DNA of 64,000 bases from Thermoproteus uzoniensis 768-20 (GCF_000193375.1 NC_015315.1:1496622-1560621), one strand, 5' to 3'; shown: positions 34,791 through 44,908, counted from the stretch's first letter. A program made the numbers and translations. The notes: generated by a model not told the origin, from the sequence alone.

Positions 34791-35885
34791 ATGTCGTTCT
34801 TCGGCAGAGAGCTACGGATAGCCACATTCGGCGAGAGCCACGGCAGAGCTATAGGGGTTGTCATAGACGGCGTCCCGGCGGGCTTGGAGCTGGGCGAGGA
34901 GGACATAAGGAGGGAGCTCGACAGGAGGATGTTCTGCAATATACCTGTGCTCAACCCGCGTTGCGAGCCGGAGGAGTTCGAGATACTGTCGGGCGTCAAG
35001 AACGGGAAGACCCAGGGGACCCCTATCGCCGTCGTTATATGGAACAGACGCGTCATCTCTAGCTACTACGACGAGCTGTGGAAGAGGCCGAGGCCCGGCC
35101 ACGCCGACCTCGCGTACTACCTAAAATACGGCGACAACTACGACCATAGGGGAGGCGGGAGGGCTTCGGGGAGGACGACCGCGGCGCTCGTCGTGGCGGG
35201 GGCGGTGGCGAAGAAGCTGTTGGCGATTTTGGGCGTGGAGGTCGTGGGCCATATAGTCGAGCTCGGCGGCGTCCAGATCTCCAAGGAGTACTCGGTGGAC
35301 GACATAAAGGCCGCCTGGAGCAAGCCGATGCCCGTCGTCGACGACCAGGCCCTCAAGGCGATGCTCGACGAGATAGTCAAGGCGGTGAGGGAGGGCGACT
35401 CGATCGGAGGCGCCGCCGAGGTGTGGGCCGTCAACGTGCCGCCTGGGCTCGGCGAGCCCGTATTCGACAAGATCAAGGCCGATCTTGCCAAGGCCGCGAT
35501 GTCGATACCGAGCGCCGTCGCCTTCGAGATGGGCGCCGGCGTGAGGCTGGCCAGGATGAGGGGGAGCGAGGCCAACGACCCCATAGTGTTGAAGGACGGC
35601 AGAGTGGGGCTCGCGACGAATAAGGCGGGCGGCGTGTTGGGCGGCATAACTGTGGGCGAGCCCGTGTGGTTCCGCGTCTACTTCAAGCCCACCCCCTCCG
35701 TCAGGAAGCCCCAGAGGACGGTCGACCTTTCTAGGATGGAGCCGTACACGCTGGAGTTCAAGGGCAGATACGACGTGACGACCGTTCCCAAGGCCTTGGT
35801 GGCGTTGGAGGCGATGACGGCGCTTGTGCTGGCCGACCACGCCTTGAGGGCCGGGCTCATAAGGCGCGACAGGCCTGCGGGCTGA
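34791..35885 (+). CDS. aroC: Chorismate synthase
   Basis: The 364-residue FMN-dependent enzyme eliminates phosphate from EPSP to give chorismate. Family signatures are [14 protein letters not shown] (about 15-28), [14 protein letters not shown], the [22 protein letters not shown] stretch and a C-terminal [22 protein letters not shown] lies about 23 bp after a TATA element (gctatttagc). The stop overlaps the shikimate kinase ATG as TGATG. Confidence 0.95.
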   Translation: MSFFGRELRIATFGESHGRAIGVVIDGVPAGLELGEEDIRRELDRRMFCNIPVLNPRCEPEEFEILSGVKNGKTQGTPIAVVIWNRRVISSYYDELWKRPRPGHADLAYYLKYGDNYDHRGGGRASGRTTAALVVAGAVAKKLLAILGVEVVGHIVELGGVQISKEYSVDDIKAAWSKPMPVVDDQALKAMLDEIVKAVREGDSIGGAAEVWAVNVPPGLGEPVFDKIKADLAKAAMSIPSAVAFEMGAGVRLARMRGSEANDPIVLKDGRVGLATNKAGGVLGGITVGEPVWFRVYFKPTPSVRKPQRTVDLSRMEPYTLEFKGRYDVTTVPKALVALEAMTALVLADHALRAGLIRRDRPAG

Positions 35886-36706
35886 TGCCACGTTGTGCCC
35901 GGGCCTGCGCCTGGGGCGGAGGCAGCATAGTGAACGCGATAGCCTTGGGCATCGGCGCATCGTTTCCCCTATCGCTTAAGGTCGTGGCCGAGGTCTGCGA
36001 GGCCGACGGCGACGCCGTCTCGTCGTATGCGGACATCGACCTCTCGCCGATCTACAAAGCGCTGGAGATCTTGAGGGCGCGTTTCAAGTTCGGAGGAGTA
36101 GCCGTGAGGTTCTCCGGCGATTTGCCGACTGCCGGCGGCCTTAAGTCGAGTAGCGCGGCGTTGAACTCGTTGATACTCGCCTTGAACGAGCTGTTCGGGC
36201 TGGGGCTAAGCCGTCTAGACGCCGCGCGGCTCAACGCGGAGATAAGCAAGGCGGTGGGGATAAGCGTCACCGGCGCCTTCGACGACGCGACGGCCTCGGC
36301 GCTGGGCGAGGCCTGGCTGACAGACAACGGGGAGAACGCCTTGCTCAGGAAGCTGGACGTGTCGGGCGCCGCGCTGGTCCTAATCCCGCCGTGGGGCAAG
36401 GGCAGAGGCCGGCTGGAGGAGATGAGGGCGGTGGCGCCTGCCGTGAGGGCCGCGGTGCTCTACGCGCTTAGAGGCGACTGGAAGACGGCGATGGCGATAA
36501 ACGCCATAGCCTACGGCTTCGCCCTAGGCTACGACCCGGCGCCGACCATAGAGGCCTTGAGGATGGGCGCCGTCGGGGGCGTGTCGGGCACGGGCCCCTC
36601 GCACGTCTTCGTGGCCGACGACGTCGACAAGCTCTACTCGGCCTTGTCCCGCTACGGCCGGTTGATAAGGGCGGAAATACCCAGCGGGCCCTGCGCGGTC
36701 ACTTGA
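35885..36706 (+). CDS. aroK: Shikimate kinase, archaeal GHMP type
   Basis: The 273-residue protein belongs to the GHMP kinase superfamily, which replaces bacterial-type shikimate kinase in archaea. The ATP-binding loop is PTAGGLKSSSAALNSL (about 80-95), and later motifs SVTGAFDDATASALG and GGVSGTGPSHVF are present. It is coupled to aroC by TGATG and completes the seven-step chorismate set in this region. Its end overlaps the convergent GH31 gene by eight bases. Confidence 0.92.
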   Translation: MPRCARACAWGGGSIVNAIALGIGASFPLSLKVVAEVCEADGDAVSSYADIDLSPIYKALEILRARFKFGGVAVRFSGDLPTAGGLKSSSAALNSLILALNELFGLGLSRLDAARLNAEISKAVGISVTGAFDDATASALGEAWLTDNGENALLRKLDVSGAALVLIPPWGKGRGRLEEMRAVAPAVRAAVLYALRGDWKTAMAINAIAYGFALGYDPAPTIEALRMGAVGGVSGTGPSHVFVADDVDKLYSALSRYGRLIRAEIPSGPCAVT

Positions 36707-38819
36707 GCACTATCCTCCTCGCAGTCCCCCCAATCTCTATCCTGGTCCCCGCCGCCTCGCTTGTCCCGGGCCTCCTCGCCCCGTCGACCTCGGCCTCAGA
36801 GTGCCGGGCGCCCAACACTATCAGCTCGTCCAGCTCGACCAGATCGCCCGAAAGCTCGACCACGTTGCCGGAGGCCTTGACCTCGAGCACGCGCGGCCTC
36901 TCGCCCTCGCCGTGATATATGCGCCAGCTCCCCTCCCCGTATATCATCAGGAAGCCGTCGCCCAACACCGCCGAGCCCCTTCTCACGTATATCGGGAGGT
37001 CGGCCGACGCCTCTATCCACGACGGGCCCAGCTGGACGACGCCCGACCAGTAATCCATCCACACGCCACCGGGCAGATAAACGCTCCTCCTCTGGCCCGG
37101 CGATAGGTGAGGCGCGACGAGTATGTAGGGCCCCACCATATATTCGTCGTTGACGCCGTAGGCGTCCTCGTCCTCGGGGAACTCAAGCGGCAGAGGCCTC
37201 AATATGGGGCGCCCCGTCAAGTGGGCCTCCCACGCCAAGTGCCAGAGGTACGGCAAGAACTTGTACCTCAGCTTTATCGCCGCCGCCACGGCCTCCCTAT
37301 ATTTGGCGGGCAACGCGAAGATCTCCACGTCGTTGCCCTCCTTGCCTTTATGGGCTCTAAAGAACGGGAAGAACGCAGACGCTTGGTACCAACGCACGAC
37401 GAGCTCGGGATCGCTATAGCCGGCGAATCCGCCTACGTCGGCGCCCACCATGTGGACCCCCGACGCCGAGAGGCCAAGCACCGCCATCAACGCGGCCTTG
37501 AGCCCCTCCCAGGAGGCTATCACGTCGCCGGTCCACACCGCGGCGTAGCGCTGAATGCCGGCGTAGCCGGCGCGGGAGAGGACGAACGGCCTCTTGCCGG
37601 CCCTCAGCATCCCCTCGTAGGTCGCCATGGCCTCGAAGTAGGCGTAGGCGTTGTGGGCCTTCTCATGCTTCACGACTCTGCCGTCGTCGAGCCTATGCAC
37701 GGCGCCGGCCGCCGTCCTTCTGAGCAAGTCGCCCTTGTTCAGAGGACCCGGCTTCAAGCCCAGCGCCACCGCCTTCCTCAGCTCCGCCCAGCCTCCAGTG
37801 AAGAGAATATCGCCGTCCATATTCGTCGGCTCGTTCATGTCTATCCAGAGGCCGTCAACGTCGTACTCCCTGACGTACTCCTCCACCAGCTTCGCCCACC
37901 ACTCCCTGGCCTTCTTGTTGAGGAAGTCCGGGAGGGCCGAGGCGCCGGGCCATCCCTTGACCAAGTAGAGCTCGTTGTTTTCGGTAGTCAGGAAGTGGCG
38001 GAGCCCCTCCTCGAACACTTTATAGCCCGGCTCGGCCTTCACGTAGGGGTCCAATATGGGCACCACCTTGACCCCCCTCTCGTGGAGCTCCGAGACGAGG
38101 CCGTGGGGATCCGGGAACTTCCGCAGATCCCATGTGAAGATCCTCCGGCCGTCCATGTGGTCTAGGTCTAGGTAGACGGCGTCCAGCGGAACCTCCTTGA
38201 GCACGGCGTCCACGACCTCGAGCACGGCCTTCTGAGGCTCGTACGTGAAACGCGATATCTGGTAGCCCAAGGCCCATTTAGGCGGCAGGAACGGCTTGCC
38301 GGTTATGTCGGAGTACGTCTCCAGCACCTCCATGGGCGTCGGGCCGAATATTAGGTATATCTCCGGCCTGTCCTCGACCTCTATATTTACCGCGTTATAT
38401 TCCCTAAGCCCTATGTCGAAGACTGAGTAGGCCGGCGAGTTTACTAACAAGCCGAAGGCCTTGCCCCCCTTCACGAATATAGCAAGCGGTATGGACACGT
38501 ACAGCGGGTCCATGAAGGGCAGATGGGCGTACGCGTCGAAGTTGAACATAACGGCGACGGTCCTCCTTCTGTCTATGGGCATGGCCCTCTCGCCGAGGCC
38601 CAACACGTGTTCGCCAACGCCCAGCTCCTTCCATATCCTGGTCGCGCCGCCCTCCACCGTTATCCTCAACACGGCCTCGACGCCGCAACACGAGGCCTTG
38701 ACGATGTCGCCGGATATGTCGATCTGCGGCTCGGGCGAGCCCTTCGGAAGATCGAACTCGACCAAAGGCCTTTCGTCCAGCCTTAGCCTGACGGTCTTGC
38801 GGCCGAGCTCGTACTGCAT
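36699..38819 (-). CDS. malA: GH31 alpha-glucosidase
   Basis: The 706-residue protein resembles Sulfolobus MalA in size and order: N-terminal beta domain, then a (beta/alpha)8 barrel with the nucleophile Asp in GLWIDMNEPT (about 329) and the acid/base region VWTGDVIASWEGLK (about 437-450), then beta domains. It has no signal peptide, so it should hydrolyse maltose and maltodextrins inside the cell. ATG 38819 is 23 bp from the TATA box ctatatatag (38836-38845); a longer in-frame start at 38954 would run through the divergent promoter and is rejected. Confidence 0.92.
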   Translation of the reverse strand: MQYELGRKTVRLRLDERPLVEFDLPKGSPEPQIDISGDIVKASCCGVEAVLRITVEGGATRIWKELGVGEHVLGLGERAMPIDRRRTVAVMFNFDAYAHLPFMDPLYVSIPLAIFVKGGKAFGLLVNSPAYSVFDIGLREYNAVNIEVEDRPEIYLIFGPTPMEVLETYSDITGKPFLPPKWALGYQISRFTYEPQKAVLEVVDAVLKEVPLDAVYLDLDHMDGRRIFTWDLRKFPDPHGLVSELHERGVKVVPILDPYVKAEPGYKVFEEGLRHFLTTENNELYLVKGWPGASALPDFLNKKAREWWAKLVEEYVREYDVDGLWIDMNEPTNMDGDILFTGGWAELRKAVALGLKPGPLNKGDLLRRTAAGAVHRLDDGRVVKHEKAHNAYAYFEAMATYEGMLRAGKRPFVLSRAGYAGIQRYAAVWTGDVIASWEGLKAALMAVLGLSASGVHMVGADVGGFAGYSDPELVVRWYQASAFFPFFRAHKGKEGNDVEIFALPAKYREAVAAAIKLRYKFLPYLWHLAWEAHLTGRPILRPLPLEFPEDEDAYGVNDEYMVGPYILVAPHLSPGQRRSVYLPGGVWMDYWSGVVQLGPSWIEASADLPIYVRRGSAVLGDGFLMIYGEGSWRIYHGEGERPRVLEVKASGNVVELSGDLVELDELIVLGARHSEAEVDGARRPGTSEAAGTRIEIGGTARRIVLK

Positions 38820-38921
38820 GGCTGAATAGGGGCGGCTATATATAGAGATAGCCGCCGTCCGGCGATCCGCCCGGTGCGAGGGATCTTTAAATAAAAGCGG
38901 AGGGTTGCCGCTCGATGGCCT

Positions 38922-40751
38922 ATGCGCCTCTCGGAAAACGCGCCGTCCCCACATCGAGGCGTCCGGCGCCCCGTCGAACTCGCCGAGCTGGGGAGGTCCA
39001 TGGGCGCCTCTAAGGCTCCAGAGAGCGGCTTGCAGATCGGCGTGGAGTGTCGGGTTGCGCGTTGGCTCGACGACGACTATTTCGGCGTGGCGGCCGTGGT
39101 GGAGGTGTGCGCAGATGGAGGGGACAGGGGATATCTGGTATCTCCCCTATCCGGCGGGCTAATAGGCGCGTTTCCCCTCAAAGGACGCGGCGGGCGCGCA
39201 TGCGCCGAGCTCGTCCTCCCGCCCGGCGTCTATAGGTACAAGGTGGTAGTGGACAGCAGAGGAACGGAGGAGCGGGAATGCCAGGTGGAGCCCCCGGCCC
39301 CTCTGGTACACGTCCCCGCCCCGTATTACGTGGGGGCCTTCGGCGGCGAGGTCGAGGTCCGGGCCTACTCCGTGGAGCCTCCCCAGATATGCGGCGGGGG
39401 CCGTTGCGCGGAGGGAGAGGAGTTGCTGGCAGTGGGCAGACACAAGCTGTATAGGGCAGTAGTCGAGGGCCCTCCGTACGAGGTCAGGTGTTGCGGGACG
39501 GAGATACGGGTAGACTCTGTGAGGCCTTTCAGGAGACCTAGATGGGCCCCTCTAGTTATGTACGAGGTCTTGCCCGACAGAGTTAGGAGGAGGTTCGGAT
39601 GTAGGGATCTCAGGTGGGACCACTGCGGCGGGGATTTGAGGGATTTGGCGGATATGCTCGACTACATAGCGCAGCTGGCCGACGCCCTCTACATACACCC
39701 CATATACAGGGCGATCAGCTACCACAGATACGACGTGTTGGACCATAAATCCGTCGACGAGCTTCTAGGCGGCCTCCAAGCCTATGAGGAGCTCAAGAGG
39801 AGGGCCTCCGAAAGAGGCGTCGGCGTGGTGCTGGACGTGGTTCTACACCACGTGGGGCTGAAGTCGGCCATGTTCAGGGAGAGGCGGGACCTCTTCATAA
39901 TAAGGGACGAGAAGGCCGCCGAGTGGGCCCTCGAGATAGCCTCGATTTTCCCCAGGCCCGAGTGGCGCCGCTTCTTCAGAGGAGATCCGCCGTACGAGAC
40001 ATTCATGGCTGTGTGGGCTATGCCGAGGATAAACTACGAGAAGGCGGAGGCCCTAGCCTACGCCGAGTCGGTCCTATCCTTCTGGTCCGATAAGGCCGAG
40101 GGCTTCAGATTCGACGTGGCCCACGGCATACCGCCCGAGGTGTGGAGGAAGTTGCTGGAGAGATACGCAGAGACGCACTACTTGCTGGCGGAGCATACGG
40201 GCGACCCCTCGGCGTTTCTGGGCGCGCACCACGGTTTCACGGCGTATGAGCTGTACGGCGCCATCTTGGACTTCTTGGCGTTTGAGAAGATCGACGCAGG
40301 CGAGTTCGCCGCGCGGGTCAAGAGGTATATAGGCAGGTTAGCGCCGGGCCAGCTGAGGTATATGTATACGTTTATTGAGAACCACGACACAGACAGGTTC
40401 TGCTCCCGCGCGGACAAGAGGAGGACCTTGATGGCATACGCGCTTATCTACTCGATGCCGGGAATACCGGGCCTGTACGCCGGCGGCGAGAGTTGCGCCG
40501 AGGGCCTAGCCGCCGACCACACTAACAGGAGGCCTCTCGACGACCTCAAGCCGGATCCCGAAATGTTAGCCGCGTTGAGGACGCTGTATAGGATAAGGAG
40601 GAGGTACCCAGAAATAGCGGAGGGGCCTATCAGGGAGATACGCGGCGAGGGGGGACGGCTGGTTCTGAAGAACGCGTCGATAGTCCTCTACCTAGAGAGA
40701 GACGAAAACTTCGTCGAGATCAAGACGCCGGATGGATACTACAGCTTCTAG
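38922..40751 (+). CDS. GH13 alpha-amylase-family enzyme (neopullulanase/cyclomaltodextrinase-like)
   Basis: The 609-residue protein has an N-terminal beta domain (about 40-205) and a GH13 barrel with regions I (LDVVLHH), II (FRFDVAHG, nucleophile about 397), III (LLAEHTG, acid/base about 424) and IV (ENHDTDR, about 488). The domain layout fits cytosolic neopullulanase/cyclomaltodextrinase types. Unusually many cysteines occur (CGGGRC, RCC, CRDL..HC), perhaps forming intracellular disulfides. It is divergent from malA. The start is uncertain: ATG 38922 is 32 bp from the TATA box, while an out-of-frame ATG at 38915 sits at 25 bp; ATG 39000 is another choice. Confidence 0.85.
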   Translation: MRLSENAPSPHRGVRRPVELAELGRSMGASKAPESGLQIGVECRVARWLDDDYFGVAAVVEVCADGGDRGYLVSPLSGGLIGAFPLKGRGGRACAELVLPPGVYRYKVVVDSRGTEERECQVEPPAPLVHVPAPYYVGAFGGEVEVRAYSVEPPQICGGGRCAEGEELLAVGRHKLYRAVVEGPPYEVRCCGTEIRVDSVRPFRRPRWAPLVMYEVLPDRVRRRFGCRDLRWDHCGGDLRDLADMLDYIAQLADALYIHPIYRAISYHRYDVLDHKSVDELLGGLQAYEELKRRASERGVGVVLDVVLHHVGLKSAMFRERRDLFIIRDEKAAEWALEIASIFPRPEWRRFFRGDPPYETFMAVWAMPRINYEKAEALAYAESVLSFWSDKAEGFRFDVAHGIPPEVWRKLLERYAETHYLLAEHTGDPSAFLGAHHGFTAYELYGAILDFLAFEKIDAGEFAARVKRYIGRLAPGQLRYMYTFIENHDTDRFCSRADKRRTLMAYALIYSMPGIPGLYAGGESCAEGLAADHTNRRPLDDLKPDPEMLAALRTLYRIRRRYPEIAEGPIREIRGEGGRLVLKNASIVLYLERDENFVEIKTPDGYYSF

Positions 40752-41059
40752 GCCCCGACCCGCTCCACCAGCTTGTTGGTCAGCCTGGCCGCGAAGCCCT
40801 CTAGGCTTTTCCTGAACTCGAGGACCAGCTTCTTGACCTCCTCGTCCTCGATTATGTCCTCGACGTTCTTGACCTTCACGATGCCCTCGTTGGCGAAGGC
40901 CATAAGCTCGAAGAGCGCGGCGTCGGTGCCGTTCTTGTACAGCTTCGGCGCCATCGATCTGTGGAGACAGCTCAGATGCACGGCGCCCTTGTTCGTGAAC
41001 GTGAAGAGCTGCCCCTCAACCACGTCCTTCCCGCATACGTAGCAGGTCCACCGCTTCAT
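40748..41059 (-). CDS. DUF2175-type zinc-binding protein
   Basis: The 103-residue protein starts with a metal-binding knuckle (TCYVCGKDV, Cys6 and Cys9) and a second pair in VHLSCLH, typical of the crenarchaeal DUF2175 family. The C-terminal part is helical and charged. Function unknown. It overlaps the GH13 stop by four bases and is divergent from rpl3. Confidence 0.7.
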   Translation of the reverse strand: MKRWTCYVCGKDVVEGQLFTFTNKGAVHLSCLHRSMAPKLYKNGTDAALFELMAFANEGIVKVKNVEDIIEDEEVKKLVLEFRKSLEGFAARLTNKLVERVGA

Positions 41060-41140
41060 GAGGAGGCGCCGTTATCTAGTTTTAAATTTTGGGGACTCGG
41101 CGGCGTCCAAATTTTTAAAGACGTTGTACCGGACGCGGCT

Positions 41141-42154
41141 ATGGGCCTTAAGATCAATAGGCCGCGCCGCGGCTCGATGGGCGTATACCCGCGCAAGAGG
41201 GCGAGCGACATAGTCCCCAGAGTGAGGACTTGGCCAGACCCCAACCTGGGCAAGCCCTCGCTCCTGGGCTTCGCCGCTTATAAGGTGGGGATGCTACACG
41301 CCGTCGTTGTGGAGGATAGGCAGACGAGCCCCTTGTTCGGCAAGGAGGTCGTGAAGGCCGCGACAGTCTTGGAGGCCCCGCCTCTGCGAGTAATCGCGGC
41401 GAGGCTCTACACCCTGGACCCGACCAACGGCTATAGGAAGGCGGTGGGCGAGGTGTGGGCGCCGGAGGTGCCCAAGGACGTCTACAGAGCCGTCAAGACG
41501 TTGCCGGAGAAGTTCGACCTAGAGGCAGAGCTGAAGAGAATCGAGGCGGTCAAGGGCATGGCGGTGGACGTGAGGGCCATAGTGGCGACCCAGCCGAGGC
41601 TGGCGGGCATAGGGAAGAAGACCCCGGAGATCTTGGAGATACCTATCGGCGGCGTGCCGTCCGTCGAGGATAGGCTGAAGTTCGCGCTCGACATGCTGGG
41701 AAAGGAGGTGAGGATCTCCGACGTGTTCTCGGCCGGCCAGCTCGTCGACGTGTTGGCGATAACTAGGGGCAAGGGCTGGCAAGGCGTCATAAAGAGGTTC
41801 GGCGTGAAGATACTGCCTAGGTGGCACAAACACAGGAAGGGCCACAGAAGGACCGGCACCATAGGCCCCCAGAGCCCGGCCCTTATGTTCACCCAACCGA
41901 GGCCAGGCCAGATGGGCTTCCACCAGCGCACCGAGTACAACAAGAGAATATTGAAGATAGGCAACAACCCCGCCGAGATAAACCCCAAGGGAGGCTGGCC
42001 GCACTATGGGCTTGTCAAGAGCGATTTCCTGGTGCTCTCCGGCAGCGTGCCCGGCGTCCAGAAACGGCTGGTGGTGTTGCGGCACCCGGTAAGGCCGCCG
42101 CCCAAGGCGCCGACGTCCGCCCCGCAACTGGTCTGGCTGTCGGTCCAAATTTAG
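41141..42154 (+). CDS. rpl3: 50S ribosomal protein L3
   Basis: The 337-residue archaeal L3 (uL3) begins MGLKINRPRRGSMGVYPRKRA and contains the peptidyl-transferase loop region RWHKHRKGHRRTGTIGPQSPALMFTQPRPGQMGFHQRTEYNKRI with the conserved WHKH and His-Gln. ATG 41141 is 25 bp after the TATA box atttttaaag (41111-41120); upstream in-frame codons are non-coding. It is normally adjacent to rpl4, but here 1.5 kb containing VapBC lies between. Confidence 0.95.
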   Translation: MGLKINRPRRGSMGVYPRKRASDIVPRVRTWPDPNLGKPSLLGFAAYKVGMLHAVVVEDRQTSPLFGKEVVKAATVLEAPPLRVIAARLYTLDPTNGYRKAVGEVWAPEVPKDVYRAVKTLPEKFDLEAELKRIEAVKGMAVDVRAIVATQPRLAGIGKKTPEILEIPIGGVPSVEDRLKFALDMLGKEVRISDVFSAGQLVDVLAITRGKGWQGVIKRFGVKILPRWHKHRKGHRRTGTIGPQSPALMFTQPRPGQMGFHQRTEYNKRILKIGNNPAEINPKGGWPHYGLVKSDFLVLSGSVPGVQKRLVVLRHPVRPPPKAPTSAPQLVWLSVQI

Positions 42155-42472
42155 GCTTGAGATCCGGGCGAACGGGGATTAATTCTCGCCAGATCCCTTT
42201 CCAAACGATCCCCTCGTATTAAGAACCGGCCTCTGCACAGTCAGTCTTTCAGTTATCTCGCGGGAGGCGTGATCCCAAATAAATTTCGCGACCGGCGGCG
42301 ATCGGGACGGCGCCTCTATTAGCTCTATAAGACGGGGGCGGCAAGCGGCGGGCGAAAAAGGAGAGGAGTATCTCCCAGGACCTCTTCCGGGCCCATATCA
42401 CGACATTCGCGCACAGCAACAGGTTTAAAACCTCTGATAGTAGGAGCGCTTCTCGCACCGTTATCCGCACTA
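42155..42472. other. Intergenic region after rpl3, no gene recognised
   Basis: The 318-bp stretch between rpl3 and the convergent vapC holds no convincing reading frame. It has a few A/T runs (for example ttaattctcg and caggtttaaaacctc, the latter an imperfect palindrome at about 42420-42434) and a GC-rich middle. I see no tRNA, known RNA or mobile-element remnant. Confidence 0.5.
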
Positions 42473-43182
<710 letters not shown>

Positions 43183-43188
43183 GTAAAC

Positions 43189-43200
43189 ACGTATATACGT
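43189..43200. promoter_or_regulatory. Palindrome in the vapBC promoter, likely operator
   Basis: The perfect 12-bp palindrome acgtatatacgt lies between the vapBC TATA box (43201-43210) and the GTG start (43182). Its position over the transcription start fits binding by the RHH antitoxin or VapBC complex to repress the operon. Confidence 0.5.
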
Positions 43201-43682
43201 AATATATAAGCTTTTCGAGCGGCCGGCCGCCACCGAGTTGCCAGGATCACGACCTCATCCGGCAACAGACATACCTGATCGCCGCCGGCTCTTCAAGGCT
43301 TGAAGGCCGACATCTTTTGGATCCGCACCCCGCGACTGGCGGCGAGTCCGGCTACTTTAATCTGTCGTGGCGCCTTCCGTGATGGCGATCGGAGATCATT
43401 CAGAACAGATCGGCGCTTTCCGCGGCCCCGGCAACCGCTCTCGGCCGGCTAATTCGATTAATATATTTCTACACCCATAGGCCCGCAGTAGCCCGCCGCC
43501 GAGGGGACAACGCTACCTTCAAAACCGCTCAGTTGAGGGGCGGCACAGACCCTCCGGGCGGCCCCTCCCAGGCACGCCAAAAGGCCAAGCCCGGGCTCCA
43601 TGTCCCCCGCCCGGAGAGCTGAAAGGGGACGTTTAAACAACTATCTCACACACCCAAATTGTTTAAATACCGGTCCGAGCTG
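43201..43682. other. Region upstream of rpl4 with inverted repeats (possible structured leader or ncRNA)
   Basis: No protein gene is convincing here. A TATA-like gattaatatattt (about 43455-43467) would start a plus-strand RNA near 43486. Downstream, ctccgggcgg (43552-43561) pairs perfectly with ccgcccggag (43607-43616), enclosing further GC-rich potential stems. Two more TATA-like boxes, gtttaaac (43631-43638) and gtttaaat (43661-43668), precede rpl4. The transcript could be an RNA gene or a long leader of rpl4; I recognised no known family. Confidence 0.35.
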
Positions 43683-44543
43683 ATGGGCGTGTCCGTCGAC
43701 CAGCTACTGCTCCAGCTGAAGAGGGCGGACCTATCGCCCTACATCAAGCCGTTATTAGGAACGCCGCCGGAGAAGGTACCGGTGTACGGCTTGGACGGAT
43801 CTGCTGTGGGCGAGATCGTGTTGCCGCCCCACTTCTTCGAGCCTGTTAGGCCGGATCTCATAAGGAGGGCGTTCCTCAGCGCCCTCTCCGCCAAGTTCCA
43901 GCCGAAGGGGGTGAGCCCCGAGGCTGGCAGGAGCCACAGCTGTCAGTCCTTCGGCGTGGGGCTCGGCATAGCCAGAATACCTAGGTACAAGGGGCATCTA
44001 TGGCCTAGAGGTTGCTTCTCGCCAAATACGGTGGGCGGGAGGAGGGCGCATCCTCCGAAGGTCGAGAAGAAGTTGCGCGAGGAGATAAACAAGAGGGAGA
44101 GGAGGCTCGCCATAAGGTCGGCCATCGCCGCCACGGCGTATCTTCAGCTGGTCAAGGCGCGGGGACACGTCGTGGAGGGCTTAGAACAGCTACCTCTGGT
44201 GGTCGCCAACGATATAGAGCAGCTCGACAAGACGGAGAGGTTGAGGAGGACGCTCCAAGCTCTGCGCGTGTGGCCCGACGTGGAGAGGGCCGCCGAGAGG
44301 ATCAGGATCAGGTCGGGGGTCGGCAAGATGCGCGGCAGGAGGTACAAGGAGCCCAAGAGCCTCCTCGTCGTCGTCTCTTCGCCCGACGCGCCTCTGGTTA
44401 GGGCCGCCAGGAATCTGCCCGGCGTCGACGTCGCCTACGTCAAGTCGTTGAGCGTCTTGCACTTGGCGCCCGGCGGAGTTCCGGGCAGGCTGACGTTGTG
44501 GACGCAACAATCCATAGAAGCTCTACGGGGCTTATACCTATGA
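43683..44543 (+). CDS. rpl4: 50S ribosomal protein L4
   Basis: The protein (286 aa from ATG 43683) is archaeal L4e (uL4): VPVYGLDGSAVGEIVLPPHFF, the Arg-rich loop region GRSHSC...RIPRYKGHLWPRGCFSPNTVGGRRAHPP that contacts 23S rRNA, and a C-terminal VVVSSPDAPLVRAARNLPGVDVAYVKSLSVLHLAPGG. It has about 35 extra N-terminal residues compared with many archaeal L4 proteins. TTG 43659 and GTG 43689 are other possible starts, because two TATA-like boxes precede the gene. It is coupled to rpl23 by ATGA. Confidence 0.93.
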   Translation: MGVSVDQLLLQLKRADLSPYIKPLLGTPPEKVPVYGLDGSAVGEIVLPPHFFEPVRPDLIRRAFLSALSAKFQPKGVSPEAGRSHSCQSFGVGLGIARIPRYKGHLWPRGCFSPNTVGGRRAHPPKVEKKLREEINKRERRLAIRSAIAATAYLQLVKARGHVVEGLEQLPLVVANDIEQLDKTERLRRTLQALRVWPDVERAAERIRIRSGVGKMRGRRYKEPKSLLVVVSSPDAPLVRAARNLPGVDVAYVKSLSVLHLAPGGVPGRLTLWTQQSIEALRGLYL

Positions 44544-44794
44544 GCTCGCCGATAAGGAGATTCGTGCTGACGGAGAAGGCCCTCATGTTGGCTGAGCGGG
44601 AAAACAAGATAACTCTAATAGTGGATAGATCGGCCACCAAGAAGACCATAAAGGACGAGGTAGAGAGGCTCTACGGAGTCAAGGTGAGCTACGTGAACAC
44701 CATGATAACGCCGAGGGGGGAGAAGAAGGCCGTGGTCAAGCTGGCGCCCGAACACAACGCCTTCGATCTGCTTTCTCGGCTGGGCCTACTCTAG
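44540..44794 (+). CDS. rpl23: 50S ribosomal protein L23
   Basis: The 84-residue uL23 protein (IRRFVLTEKALMLAERENKITLIVDRSATKKTIKDEVERLYGVKV...) lies at the peptide exit site and docks SRP and the Sec translocon. ATG 44540 overlaps the rpl4 stop as ATGA; the longer in-frame form from 44498 is inside rpl4 and rejected. Unlike the usual archaeal order, rpl2 and rps19 do not follow; the next gene is csl4. Confidence 0.94.
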   Translation: MSSPIRRFVLTEKALMLAERENKITLIVDRSATKKTIKDEVERLYGVKVSYVNTMITPRGEKKAVVKLAPEHNAFDLLSRLGLL

Positions 44795-44908
44795 CGCTGA
44801 GTAGCATAAAGGAGACCCTCAGATCGTGGGTTCTCGCGCATCAGTCGCTACTAAAGACCGTCTTCACAGGGCTCGATAACAATTTTAACGAAGTGTTATA
44901 GGCTTTAC

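Noticed and set aside
43480-43560. Possible RNase P RNA (GAGGGG and ACAGA fragments)
   Set aside because: The universally conserved P4 bases (GAGGAA-type and ACAGAA) are not matched, and their spacing does not fit the family.
44819-44867. C/D-box-like pattern on the minus strand between rpl23 and csl4 (GTGAAGA ... CTGA)
   Set aside because: The internal boxes overlap or have two mismatches, the predicted start site falls inside the C box, and the guide has only eight bases of tRNA complementarity.
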